From the NCBI RefSeq assembly GCF_027596085.1, contig NC_072460.1, forward strand, positions 9,472,231 to 9,536,230: a stretch of DNA of 64,000 bases, written 5' to 3'. The stretch is from Anoplopoma fimbria (lineage: Eukaryota; Chordata; Actinopteri; Perciformes; Anoplopomatidae). This document shows positions 24,561 to 56,167 of the stretch, one piece after another (the stretch's first letter is position 1; every line of letters begins with the position of its first letter). Under the pieces are notes generated by a model. The model saw only the letters and a program-made list of their open reading frames with translations, searched no databases and was not told where the DNA came from. Position numbers and translations under genes: made by a program.

Positions 24561-26180
24561 GGAAGTTAGCAGCGGTAAACATGGCAAGAACAGCCCATGT
24601 GTTATCGTTTCCGTATTCTTAATGCCATTTTATCAAACGTTGTATTATAAGAAGTATAAACGATTCTATGCGGGTTTTTTTTTTTGAGGGATAAGGGTGT
24701 TTAAATATTAATATTAACTATCATATTTTAGTTTAGTTGTGGATGTAGGAGATGGATGAGCATATACACTTTGGAATATTAACTTTAATAAGAACGTTAA
24801 CGGTACAAAATAAGGAAGATAAATATTTGCAAATTCGAGACACTGAACATGAAATAACATAGGGTTGAGTTATTTAAGGCTTACTGACAGTGCTGATTAT
24901 TACCTTTCTATGTTATTTGATTGATGGATATTAGAGAGGAAAGTTGGAGAGATTGAAAACACAAGTTAAGTTTAAAATAGGCCAGAAATATTTGTATTAT
25001 AGTTATGTTATACAACTGCATTATATAAATACTCATATTAAACATGTATTCTATTACTGGTTTATGTAGGGAGCGCTGAGTTGACCTTGGTGAGATTTTC
25101 AAATAAAACAGCAATAAGGAACAATGCTAAATGTGTATTATACTGCCATATTATATAAGGAATCATACTAAATATGCATTTTATTTATATAAGTAATCAT
25201 ACTGAATAGGTTCTAAACATCATCATAGGGAATCATACTGCAGTGATGTAAAAAAAATAATTGATGATTGAGAAACAAAGATGGCATCTCATTTTCCAAG
25301 GCATTTTTCTGTCCAAGCCTTTAAAGGTGTGTCTGACCCTTTCTCCTCTGTGTTTTTCTCCCTGTCTCTCTCTTTCTGCACGAGAACCACCAACATGGTG
25401 GATGGAGAAAGCCAACTCATCCTGAACCCCGAGTCTTCACCTCCTGGGTTTTTGCAAGCTTTTCCCTTTTACTTACAAATCACCCATCAATCTGAAAACC
25501 TGCCCAGATTACCATGTTTCTTCCTGTGAGGTTAAAATAATTGATTTTAAACAACCAATTTTGTGTGCATTGACTTGACATTTTCACAATTATAACCAAT
25601 ATTTGATATATATTTGACATCTGACATTTGATGACCTGTTTTTATAGCTTTTTATGACTTGTTTATGTAATGCTTTCATACTTGAATTCTGTTCTATGTT
25701 TATTCCTATTAAGTGTGTGTGTGTGCGAGTGTGATTGTGTGTATACGCCTGCATGGGCATCACTTGGTTGCTGGTCCAATTGAAGTTGACATGATAGGTT
25801 TTGCTCTGTGTTGTAAGCTTTCCTCTCTTCTGCCCAGGAGAGGCAGATGGGTTGCAGATGGAAATGAGCTGGTAGCTAAATCTGGTACAAAACATGTCTT
25901 CGATCAAGCATTTTTAACTTCTGTTGACGCGACTCTCTCTAACGCGACAGTGTGTAAATTTGAGTTGCATCTAGTAGTTTGTGGCAGGTTGCAACCAACA
26001 AAAAATACCCTTCAGCTCAGCACCTCCCTTTTCAAGCGTGTCAGAGAACTACGGTGGCCTTCAGGAAGGGATCAATTTCTTTTAGGATTTTAGTACTACT
26101 GGGTACTACTCGTATCAATACTCTGTTCTTCTACATGACTACATTATTGTTTTTAAAAAGATATATAAGATTTTAAAAAC
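24561..26180. other. rer1 upstream spacer, no gene recognised
   Basis: AT-rich to about 25.2 kb. Open frames at 25281-25529 and 25713-26093 (plus) have no recognisable domain and no clear splice context. A short GT tract lies near 25712-25725. Confidence 0.4.
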
Positions 26181-27910
26181 ATAAATTCAGAACAGGGGAG
26201 GAGTTTGGCGAGGCCATGGAGAAGGACTTTCGAATGGCCTCAAGGAAGTTCTGGCAAACCGTGAGACGACTCAGAAAGGGGAAACAGGGCTTTTCTCAGG
26301 CTGTGCTCAGCAGGGGGGGAGAACTGCAGACCCGGACTGGGGATATTGTCGAGCGGTGGAAAGAACACTTTGAGGAACTCCTGAACCCGACCAACACGTC
26401 CTGTGTGGAAGAGGCAGAGTCTGAAGACTCAGGGGAAGACTCGTCCATATGCCTGGCGGAGGTCGTTGAGGTAGTTAAAAAGCTCTGCAGCGGCAAAGCG
26501 CCAGGAGTGGATGAGATTCGACCGGAGATGCTAAAGGCTCTGGACATTGTTGGGCTGTCTTGGTTGACACGTCTCTTCACTGTCGCGTGGAAGTCGGGTA
26601 CAGTGCCTGTGGAGTGGCAGACCGGGGTGGTGGTTCCCATTTTCAAAAAGGGGGACCGGAGAGTGTGCTCCAATTATAGGGGTATCACACTGCTCAGCCT
26701 CCCCGGGAAAGTTTACTCCAGGGTGCTGGAAAGGAGGCTCCGTCCGATTGTCGAACCTTGGATTCAGGAGGAGCAATGCGGATTCCGTCCTGGACGTGGA
26801 ACAGCGGACCAACTCTTTATTGCAGGTCTGTTGGAGGGTGCATGGGAGTTTGCTCATCCAGTCTACATGTGTTTTGTGGACTTGGAGAAGGCCTTCGACC
26901 GTGTCCCTCGGGGAGTCCTGTGGGGGGTACTGCGTGAATATGGGGTACCTGGTTCGTTACTACGAGCCTTTCGGTCCTTGTATGACCAAAGTGAGAGCTG
27001 TGTCCGGATACTCGGCACAAAGTCGAGCTTGTTCCCAGTGCGTGTTGGCCTCCGCCAGGGCTGCCCATTGTCACCAATCCTGTTTGTGATTTTCACGGAC
27101 AGGATTTCAAGGCGCAGCCGGGGGGAGGAGAGTTTCCAGTTTGGGGACCTCAGAATCACATCCCTGCTTTTTGCAGATGATGTGGTTCTGTTGGCTTCTT
27201 CAGAACGTGACCTTCAGCACGCACTGAGGCGGTTCACAGCCGAGTGTGAAGCGGTCGGGATGAGAGTCAGTACCTCCAAGTCTGAGGCCATGGTTCTCTT
27301 CCGGAAAACGGTGGATTGCACCCTCTGGGTGAGTCACTGCCCCAAGCGAGGGAGTTCAAGTATCTCGGGATCTTATTCACGAGTGAGGGTAAAATGGAGC
27401 GGGAGATGGACAGGCGGTTCGGTGCAGCGTCAGCAGTGATGCAGGCGTTGTAACGGACCGTTTTGGTGAAGAAGGAGCTGAGCCATAAGGCAAAGCTCTC
27501 GATTTACCAGTCCATCTACGTTCCAACCCTCACCTATGGTCATGAGCTTTGGGTAGTGACCGAAAGAATGAGATCGCGAATACAAGCGGCCGAAATGAGC
27601 TTCCTTCGTAGGGTGGCTGGGCTCAGCTGAGGTGGCTCGGGCATCTGATCAGGATGCCTCCTGGACGCTTCCCTTTAGAGGTTTTCCAGGCACGTCCAAC
27701 TGGTAAGAGGCCCCGGGGTAGACCCAGAACACGCTGGAGAGATTATATATCTCGTCTGGCCTGGGAACGCCTCGGGGTTCCCCAGGAGGAGCTGGAAAGT
27801 GTTGCTGGGGAGAAGGACGTCTGGAGGACCCTCCTTAGCTTGCTGCCCCCGCGACCCGGCCCCGGATAAGCGGAAGGAAATGGATGGATGGATGGATAAA
27901 TTCAGAACAG
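26181..27910 (+). mobile_element. Rex3/RTE-like LINE, 5'-truncated, with 15-bp target duplication
   Basis: The insert is 26196-27895, bounded by identical 15-bp repeats ataaattcagaacag at 26181-26195 and 27896-27910. It encodes an RTE-type reverse transcriptase: KAPGVDEIRPEMLK (about residues 93-106 of the frame from 26216), YRGITLLSLPGKVYSRVLER, EEQCGFRPGRGTADQLF, DLEKAFDRVPRG, LRQGCPLSPILF, and the catalytic FADD at about 319-322. Frame is lost near 27320-27350, after which the family sequence continues in other frames. Near 27632 about 70-80 bp of the usual sequence are missing. The end MPPGRFPLEVFQARPTGKRP is open at 27654-27869. The 3' tail is (TGGA)n, typical of Rex3. The endonuclease is absent. 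Inactive. Confidence 0.93.
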
Positions 27911-28059
27911 AATTAGAAGATATTATAATTTTTTTTAAATAGCTAAATATTGTCTCTATAGCAGCAACAGTTATGTTTACAACAGCAAAGTCACTATACA
28001 AAGTAATTATTATCTCACTAGAAACAAATGTAAAATGTCAAAAATGAACTAAGATTTCT

Positions 28060-28730
28060 GATGGAGGTGAAGAACACAGACATCCATCAGTATCAGTCAT
28101 TCCTCACCTCCTCTGTCCACCTGGCTGTTTTGTCTCAGCCAGCACGGAAGTTTACAAAAAAAGCTTTTGGCCGAACATTCGTGCTGTGATTGGTAACCAT
28201 AGTGGCGGTGGCCGACTGAATTAGGTTTCACTTTCGTTTTACATGTTCACAGATGTTTTGATAAAGTGTTGGCTTTTTACTTGCAAATATTTTATTTGCA
28301 CGTACAGTTACAAGCACAGTCAGCGTCAACTCGAGTACCCTGAACTTCACCTGGTTCAACTCACTACAGCGGCCTATCCGCTCGTGCTTTGTGTGTGTCT
28401 GTGTTAGTGTCTATGTGTGTGAGTACCTTCAGATAACGTAAAACGCGAAAGGCTCCCGCTAGAGCCAATGTCTGTTCTGGGCTGCTGTATACATATACCG
28501 CCATGTTTCTATGGCGGTGCAAGATGGTGGACCTGCTCCCTACGTAGAAATAAATGGCTTTTTCTAGGCTAAGAAACACATAACGAATCCTAGTTTTGTG
28601 TAATTGTACCCTGATTAAAATATAGTAATGAATATTATTTTCAATATCTGTAATAGATAATATATAAATATTATTTTTTATATTTGCCAATAACCCCCCT
28701 AAATGTTGCACACTGTCCCTTTAAAGGGCT
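28060..28730. repeat. Teleost interspersed repeat, probably non-autonomous DNA element
   Basis: The words aacgcgaaaggctcccgctag, gccatgtttctatggcggtgc and ccctaaatgttgcacactg ending in tccctttaa resemble a very common teleost repeat. It includes a small hairpin (accgccat / atggcggt at 28497-28517). Borders and class are uncertain. Confidence 0.5.
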
Positions 28731-28929
28731 CTGGTAGAACCCTGAGAACCTCTTCTTCTTCTTCTGGTTTTACAATGTTTGGGATCCAGCTTTTTGGTGC
28801 ATTCCCCTGCCACCTTCTGCTCTGGAGTGTCAGACAAGAATGAGCAGCATAACAGTTCTTAGATATAACACATTCAATGTATATGACATAAATGATTCAT
28901 ATAATAAGACTACTTATAATAACAGCAGC

Positions 28930-31710
28930 AATTATTACAGTAGAATTATAGCCATGAAAATAGGGATAGTAATGTGACTAATAATAATAATCGAAGTAGC
29001 AGTGGGTGTCAGTCGGCTCACAGCAGGAGGCATGACTACGGTCCAGGTACCACAACGATTCATGGAAACCTGCAGAACGAGAAAGCAAAAGGGCTTCAGG
29101 GTGGAAGTAAAGCTAAAATGCTTAATGGTACAGGTAATAGTAATAGTAATGTGACTAGTAATAATAATAATGGTGGTAGCAGTCGGTGTCAGCAGGGCCG
29201 TAGCAGGATGCACATCCACGGTCCAGGTACAGCCACGATTTATAGAAGCCTGCGAAGCGAGAAAGCACAAAGACTCCAGGGTAGAAGCAAGTCAATAAGC
29301 GTAATAGTACAGGCAATAATAATAGTAATGTGACTAATAATGATAGTGGTAGTAGTAGTGGGTGTCAGCAGGGCCTCAGTAGGTGGCACGATGACAGTCC
29401 AAATATAACCCCGATTCCTGGGAACCTGCGAGGCGAGAAAGCACAAGAACTCCGGGGAAGAAGCAAAATCAGTAATGTGCATAAATAGGAGATTAATACA
29501 TAAAGAAGGAGGGAGAGAAGAGGAGAGAGGAGCTCAGCGTATCCTAGGTAGTCCCCCGGCTGTCTAGGCATATAGCAGCATATCTAGGGGCTGGACCAAG
29601 GCGAACCTGAACCAGCCCTAACTATAAGCGCTATCAAAAAGGAAGGTCTTAAGCCTGCTCTTGAAAGTGGTGAGTGTGTCTGCCCCCGGACTGAAACTGG
29701 AACCTGGTTCCACAGAAGAGGAGCCTGATAACTGAAGGCTCTGGCTCCCATCCTACTTTTATATACTCTAGGAACCACAAGTAACCCTGCATCTAGTTGG
29801 GTAATATGGAACTATAAGTTCCTTAAGATAAGACGGTGCCTGACCAGTTAAAGCTTTGTAGGTAAGTAAAAGAATTTTAAATTCTATTCTTGATTTAACA
29901 GGGAGCCAGTGCAGTGCAGAGAAGCTAATACTGGAGTAATATGATCTCTTTTCTTAGTTTTTGTTAGAACACGTGCTGCAGCATTCTGGATCAACTGTAA
30001 AGATCTAAGAGACCTATTAGAGCAGCCTGATAATAAGGAGTTACAGTAATCTAGTCTAGAGGTAACAAATGCATGAACTAGTTTTTCTGCATCACTTTGA
30101 GACAGGATTTGCCTGATTTTCGCAATGTTACGTAAATGAAAAAAGGCTGTCCTTGAGATCTGTTTTATATAAGAGTTAAAAGACAGATCCTGGTCAAAGA
30201 TAACTCCAAGGTTCTTAACGGTAGTGCTGGATGCTAGAGCAATGCCATCTAGAGAAACTATATCGTTAGATAATTGAATTCGAAGGTGATCTGGACCTAG
30301 TAGGATAACTTCTGTTTTTTCAGAGTTTAACATTAAAAAGTTACAGGTCATCCAGGTTTTTATGTCCGTAAGACATGCTTGAAGTCTAGAGAACTGGTTA
30401 GTTTCGTCTGGCTTAATTGATAGATACAACTGGGTATCATCTGCATAACAATGAAAGTTTACTGAGTGTTTTCTGATAATATTCCCCAAGGGAAGCATAT
30501 ATAAAGTAAATAAAATAGGTCCAAGAACAGACCCCTGTGGAACTCCATGACTAACCCTGGTTTTCATCGAGCTTTCATTGTTTACATATACAAACTGAGA
30601 TCGGTCTGATAAATACGACTTAAACCAGCTAAGTGCGGTTCCTTTAATGCCTATTAGATGCTCCAATCTCTGTAATAGGATTTGGTGATCAATGGTATCA
30701 AATGCAGCACTAAGGTCTAGCAATACAAGTACAGAGACAAGTCCTTTGTCTGAAGCTATTAGAAGGTCATTGGTAATTTTCACCAGTGCCGTCTCTGTGC
30801 TATGATTCACTCTAAATCCTGACTGAAAATCCTCAAATAAACTATTGTTATGCATAAAGTCACAGAGCTGATTTGCTACTGCTTTCTCAAGGATCTTAGA
30901 GAGGAACGGAAGGTTAGATATAGGTCTATAGTTAGCCAACACCTCTGGATCTAGAGTAGGTTTCTTAAGAAGAGGTTTAATTACAGCTAGTTTGAAGGCC
31001 TGTGGTACATGGCCCGTCAGTAAAGACAGATTGATAATTTCTAATAAGGAGTTGCTAATTAAAGGTAAAACTTCCTTAAGCAGCCTAGTCGGAATCGGGT
31101 CTAAGAGACAGGTGGAAGGTTTAGACTTAGAAATAGTTAAAGTCAATTGTTGAAGGTCGATGGGAGAAAAGCCATCTAAATATATTTCAGGTTCTACAGC
31201 TGTGGATCGATCGGTACTGGTTGAGGGCAGTAGATTATACATTTTTTCTCTAATAGTTAGAATCTTATCATTAAAGAAGTTCATGAAGTCACTACTACTG
31301 AGGTTTATAGGAATACACGGCTCAACAGAGCTGTGACTCTCTGTCAGCCTGGCTACAGTGCTGAAGAGAACCCTAGGGTTGTTCTTATTTTTCTCTATTA
31401 ATGCTGAATAATAGGCTGCTCTAGCATTACGGAGTGCCTTCTTATATATTTTAAGACTGTCTCGCCAGACTAACCGCGCTTCATCCACATTGGTGGAACG
31501 CCATATCCTTTCAAGTTTTCGCGATATTTGCTTTAAATCGCGGGTTTGAGGATTATACCATGGAGCAAACCTCCTTTCTTTTATTAGCTTCTTTTTTAGA
31601 GGAGCTATAGAGTCTAGTGTCATTCGCAGTGAGCATGCAGCACTATCAACAAGATGGTCAATCTGAGACGGACTAAAGCTAGCGTAGGAGTCCTCTGTTA
31701 TATAGACTTA
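28930..31710 (-). mobile_element. L2/CR1/Rex1-group LINE with broken reverse transcriptase
   Basis: The minus-strand frame 31623-29884 (579 codons) holds most of a non-LTR reverse transcriptase: [46 protein letters not shown] (about 302-313), [13 protein letters not shown] (360-372) and the catalytic [11 protein letters not shown] (YADD at 393-396). The frame ends early because a 5-bp unit, gcagt on the plus strand, is tandemly doubled near 29905-29920 where the family motif LHWLPV is expected; the rest (for example VVPRVYKSRMGARAFSYQAP, 29778-29584) follows in another frame. There is no endonuclease domain and the 5' end stops near 31710. The 3' UTR includes three tandem repeats. Inactive, but the catalytic residues survive. 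Confidence 0.88.
28968..29480 (-). repeat. Three ~178-bp tandem repeats in the LINE 3' UTR
   Basis: Units start at 28968, 29145 and 29324 (periods 177 and 179 bp), each beginning agtaatgtgacta followed by an AAT-rich run and containing gaaagca and a ggtcca/agtcca word at similar places. They are clearly diverged from one another. The array is directly next to the LINE 3' UTR and is probably part of it. Confidence 0.8.
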
Positions 31711-34700
31711 CAATCCCCCCCCCCAAAAAAGGAAAATTAAAAAAGAACACATACCACTTTAACCTATATTTTATCCTCCATGTTTTACACCGATAAAATC
31801 CTAGCCTCTGACAAGCACCCTTGCACCCGATTATGCTTTTCCCTCATATCCTACCAAAATCCCAGTGTCCTTTAAGAAAGCTAACAGTACCCTAACCTGT
31901 GCTCTCTCACCCATGGCTAGTAATCCTTTTAATTTGCATTATTGCAGCCCTAATTCCCTCATATTATTCCTCATCATCTGTCTCTGCATCTCATACTCCC
32001 TCTATCTCCAAACTACGTACTCAACTGACTCCTTTTCCCGATCATTTTCAGTGTTTTGTTTAGTGCACAATGGCCCAACCTTAACCTTGTCAACACTGTT
32101 TCCTCCCTCCTGTGCCAACTACCTACCCTGGTAACTTTGACACTCTTTTGAATATGATATAGATGTCTCCCTTTTATCCTCTCTGTCCCACCTTTCTTGA
32201 CACATTTGTTTGATTTTTCCCAAAATATACCCTTGACCTCTCCTTTGCTCATACTATTTTGCATATGTTTCCTTTCTTTAAAGCCCTCTTTGCCAACTCA
32301 TCCGACCTCTCATTCCCACTCACCCCTACATGCGCTGGAACTCACATGAATTTAACATGACCTCTTTGACAGACTGAAGTACTTCATACACTATATCTTG
32401 ACTGATGTTTGAAATAAAAGACACTAAACTTGCTAGGGCTGAAGATGAGTCGGAGCATATCATCACCTGTTCCTATTTTTTTCCACCCATTGTAGTGCAA
32501 CCAGCACTGCCAGCATCGCCACTGTTTAAACCCCTAGATGATCTGATGTTCTTCTGTTGATTCCTATTCCTTAAACTGGGATTGGCGCCAATATCCTGAC
32601 ACACTTGTCTCAGGTTTCTTAGCACTGTTTGTGTTAATCTGTTTAAAATCACTATACTTTTCCAAATTAACTTTATCTTTTTCTTTTCTTTTATACCTCT
32701 AACAAATACCAGTCTACATCAGGCCACATAAGCATCCATGTAGCCATCACCGGGTAAATCACTTAGGGGCTTATCCTCTGATGAAACACTTTATCCTCTG
32801 ATGAAACACTTCAAATACTCCTGCAATGTAATTGCCTACCGGACCAAAGTTATCCCTCCGACTCCTCCAATTCTCCCAGACCCTTAAATCTGCTTTCTCC
32901 TTAAATCTAGCGACATTTCTCCCATTTCTACCTTCAGGGCAGCACTGAGACCTGTTATCTGTATACATTCAAGCCGCAGCCGCCGCAACGACAAATTACT
33001 GACTTCCGTCTATAATACTATTTAATGTTATCTAAATAAAAGTATTATTATTATGAAACACAATAATAATGATAATACATATAATAATAATAATAACTTT
33101 ATACAGCACCTTTAAAAGAGTTTAGAAAGTGCTTTGACAGACCAAGCAAAAGCAGAATACAAGACAATATGACAAACTAAAGCAAGACAAAACTGAGGTA
33201 AATTTAGAATATATATAACAATTAAAAAAATATCAATACAAAGATGGACTATGAACGAACCCAGCGTGGAACTTTTCCATTCGAGTAATGTAAATAAATA
33301 AATGAAAGCTGCCTAGATTTAGTCTATACCCTAGATAACTAACTTAAATGTTCATTCAAATAAAACTCTTTTTGCACTTTGATGAAGAGACACATTAAAG
33401 GAAGGCAAATATTTTAATAGCCATGATTTTGAGAAAAGAAAACACCAAACTTAACAACTGTAGAAACTAATGGACATTGATGGACAGCAATAGTTATACA
33501 GGTCTTAATGATCGTCAAAACAAGCACTATTTCTAATTACATTCTGGCAAATCATAATACTGATCATAAGCACAAAAAAATCCTCAATTATTATACTTTT
33601 AAAGCATTAAAGTGCTCATCTTTGACCAGTTGGTGGTTAGTGGACTAAAGTATGTGTGTCTTTGTAAGTGAGAAAGCCTTTGTAAAGAAAATGGATGTAA
33701 GTCCGGTGCAACCGTACAAGTTATTATCATGGTGCAAGGTCAAGTAGTTACTTCCAACACATTTGACAGCATTAGAATTGCACCATGATTAATCATGCTT
33801 TATGGCAATCTAGAAATAAAACTGGAATGTTGTTACTAAATATCCACAAACAAGTGCCATGAAGATACATACTAGGTTCACAACTAGCTATAATCAATAT
33901 ATGAGGACCTTGCCCTGCAAGGCTTTTCAAAATACACAGAAAGGACACAAATGCTACAGTTTTGTCTAGTGTCTTGTTAAATAGGGATGCTATTCTTAAT
34001 TTATTATTCAACATTCCGATTTAAACCCTACTGTTAAGATATAATACTGTTTTTGATAGTTTGTTTCAAGTGTTATGCAATGTGTTTTTGTACAAGAATA
34101 ACAGTATTTCCTATGACTTCATAAAAAAGTAATGGATGCAATGTCCAACCTCTGATATTACGTGTTGACTGTGATTTCCATTCGTTTTCATGAATACACA
34201 CTATTAATACCAAAGCCCATTAAACAATTAAATGATAAGGGCATACTTTATCATTTATCATCAAAAGGTCATTACATTATCATAGCCATTAAAAATATGC
34301 ATGACTATGTGTTTCCATAGCTGAGTTTTTACAAGATTTACCATTCAGTTCTTGACATTGGCTTCAAACAGGAGATACACTATTTTGAATCGAAATACCC
34401 CTTTTCAATCACATCTAATCTAAAACATTTACAAGATACAGTATATACATTTGTACAGTGAAGGAAAACGGAAATAACAATAAATAAGTCAGCTGAAAAC
34501 TAATGTTTGTGTTTTCAAAAAACTAAATTCAAACTAGCAAATTGTGACATTTGTGCGAATGTGGAATTGCTACAATTTTATTTAACTATGAATGTACTGG
34601 AAGCTAGTAAAAAAATGATATGCAACTAATGAACATTTTGTTTCCCAGAAAAAAATACACAACATTTATGAACATGCACTTATCAGAGTCCCAAAAAGTA

Positions 34701-35002
34701 TAGTCCAGACCAAATGTCTTTAGCATTGCCCTGAAAATGCTATTACCACAGTGGTATTTGCTATTTAGGCTTGAGATGTTATTTTGTGCGATCTAATGTT
34801 CAAACTTCTGACTGCACAGAAAAGTGCATTAAACACAATGAAATGTCCGACGATCAAAATGGAACTTGATTCCCTGTAATATCACTGACTGATAAATGAC
34901 AGCAACACCTAAAAGCACACTTAAAGGCCCTATCCACGTGTGTTCACTCTGTAAATAGGCTAATGCTGGCAATAACATTGGATCCAAAGATTCTCTTCAG
35001 GC
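31711..35002 (-). other. Spacer and 3' flank of tp73
   Basis: No coding exon recognised. 31.7-32.9 kb is pyrimidine-rich with chance open frames. 33060-33200 (ataataactttatacagcac, then gtgctttgacag) resembles the 3' end of an old teleost LINE/SINE. From 34.5 kb on, this is probably tp73 3' UTR; an AATAAA word on the minus strand lies at 34582-34577, about 420 bp past the stop codon. Confidence 0.45.
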
Positions 35003-54423
<19,421 letters not shown>

Positions 54424-54559
54424 CTTAGAGGGTGGGTAGTCTGGTGAGGGACAGATTACTCTGTAGAACACACAAGCACACACACATCCAAGTATTTAGA
54501 ATAAGGATGAAAAGAAGAATGATTCAAATAGTTGGAAACAAACTGCCAGATGATAATAT

Positions 54560-54562
<3 letters not shown>

Positions 54563-54620
<58 letters not shown>
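54563..54620. repeat. (CA)n microsatellite
   Basis: Perfect CA tract about 140 bp upstream of the TAp73 start codon, on the intron 1 side of exon 2. Confidence 0.97.
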
Positions 54621-54621
<1 letters not shown>

Positions 54622-56076
54622 TCATCCAGGTGTGAGCACACCAATGTAGTCCCAGTGAGGTGGCGCATGGTGTCAGGGGGCTTGGGCGTGTTTAGACCTG
54701 CCTGCCTCATCACTCATTCTACAAAGTCTGAGCATCCTCTCCGCCTCCGTCTCAAAATAACACAGCCTGCACTGCAACCTACAAATGTGTTCAGAAGGAG
54801 CTAACGAAGCAAATAGCAAGTGGAGCTACAGCGGATAGCATATCAGAGGTGTTTTAATAACCCTATGGTTGTCTACACACGTTGCAGAATAATCGAAGAT
54901 CAATAATGACAGAAAATTGTGTTATTTTGATAAAGACAGTATCGAGACAGTTTACAACTATACCTGCAAAGGGACATCCGGGCCTCTGCGATGATTTGAG
55001 TCAAAATACTTCGAGTTATCAAATAAATCCGCGTTTGTCACCACAAATAGAAAAGCGATTGCACTGCAGGCCTACCGTTTAAAGCTGATAAAGTGGGGAC
55101 TCCATATCACCAGTTTGATTTGTCAGAGAAGACAAAGGCTACAACAGAAAATCCTGTCGGGCAAATTTGTTCCACCAAAGTTTACTATATTCACAGTTGC
55201 GCACCACAGCAGCGTCATAGGCTATCTCCTTAGTAACACCTCGACTGCACAAGAAAAAAGTGTGGCAAAGGTGCATGGCTTTAAAGATATAGGCTGCAGC
55301 GCACAATAGTCATAAATGCAAAACCCTCCCTCCTCTGGAATCAATGCAGCCAGAGGCTATGTGTTATATGTTCTCTGAATTGGTTGTTTTGTAAAGGTGA
55401 CCCTGCCAGTTTAAATAATTGTATTAGTACAATAACTTTATCTCAGGGGTCTTTTCAGTTCAGTATGTAGGCCTATACTGAATCGATTGAAGATATGCAG
55501 CTCAGTAAACATCTAAAGTGATGACATGGTTATTGATCAAAGGTTGTGTTGTTCTTCATGCTGATCATGTGGCCATTAGCCTACAACATATTTAGGCTCG
55601 TCTAATAAAGTTTGAATTCATGCCACATAATCATATTGGCGTAACATAAAAAAACAGCAGTGGCCTGCAACATGCACGCACGCAGTCACTTAAGTAATGT
55701 AGGACCGCGGAGCGCTGCAGCAGCTGTGACTGCAGGTTCCCGCTGTTCCCGAGGTGACTGCCGCCGCACAAACCAGGTCCCATTCGTAGTTCGTCCCTCA
55801 GTGCCGCCTCGTCAGATCCCAGACGCTCGTGTGTTTGCACGAGGGATCTGATCAAGCATCAGTGCAGGACGAGCAGAGGGAATGAGACGGGTTGGCCTCA
55901 GAGCTCTGCTTCACACTTTGGGCCGCTTAATTGGGATCCACCTGGCCACAGTCGGTTTTTTGTTTTTTTTACATAGTCTGCACCTCTTATCCTGACCAGA
56001 ATTAGGATTTATTACTTATGACCTATAATATAGACATGATTTTCAGAACTTTCGGTTTGCCTTTTCTTATGGAAAA

Positions 56077-56079
<3 letters not shown>

Positions 56080-56166
<87 letters not shown>
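56080..56166. repeat. (GATA)n microsatellite
   Basis: About 21 uninterrupted GATA units in tp73 intron 1. Confidence 0.97.

Positions 56167-56167
<1 letters not shown>

Noticed and set aside
26296..27159. Minus-strand and +2 open frames
   Set aside because: Shadows of the Rex3-like reverse transcriptase.
28935..29482. Open frames of about 70-120 codons rich in Thr/Ile or Asn/Ser
   Set aside because: They arise from the AAT-rich tandem repeats of the LINE 3' UTR.
54432..54804. Open frames around tp73 exon 2
   Set aside because: They read through the (CA)n tract at 54563-54620; the real coding exon is the minus-strand 54423-54365.
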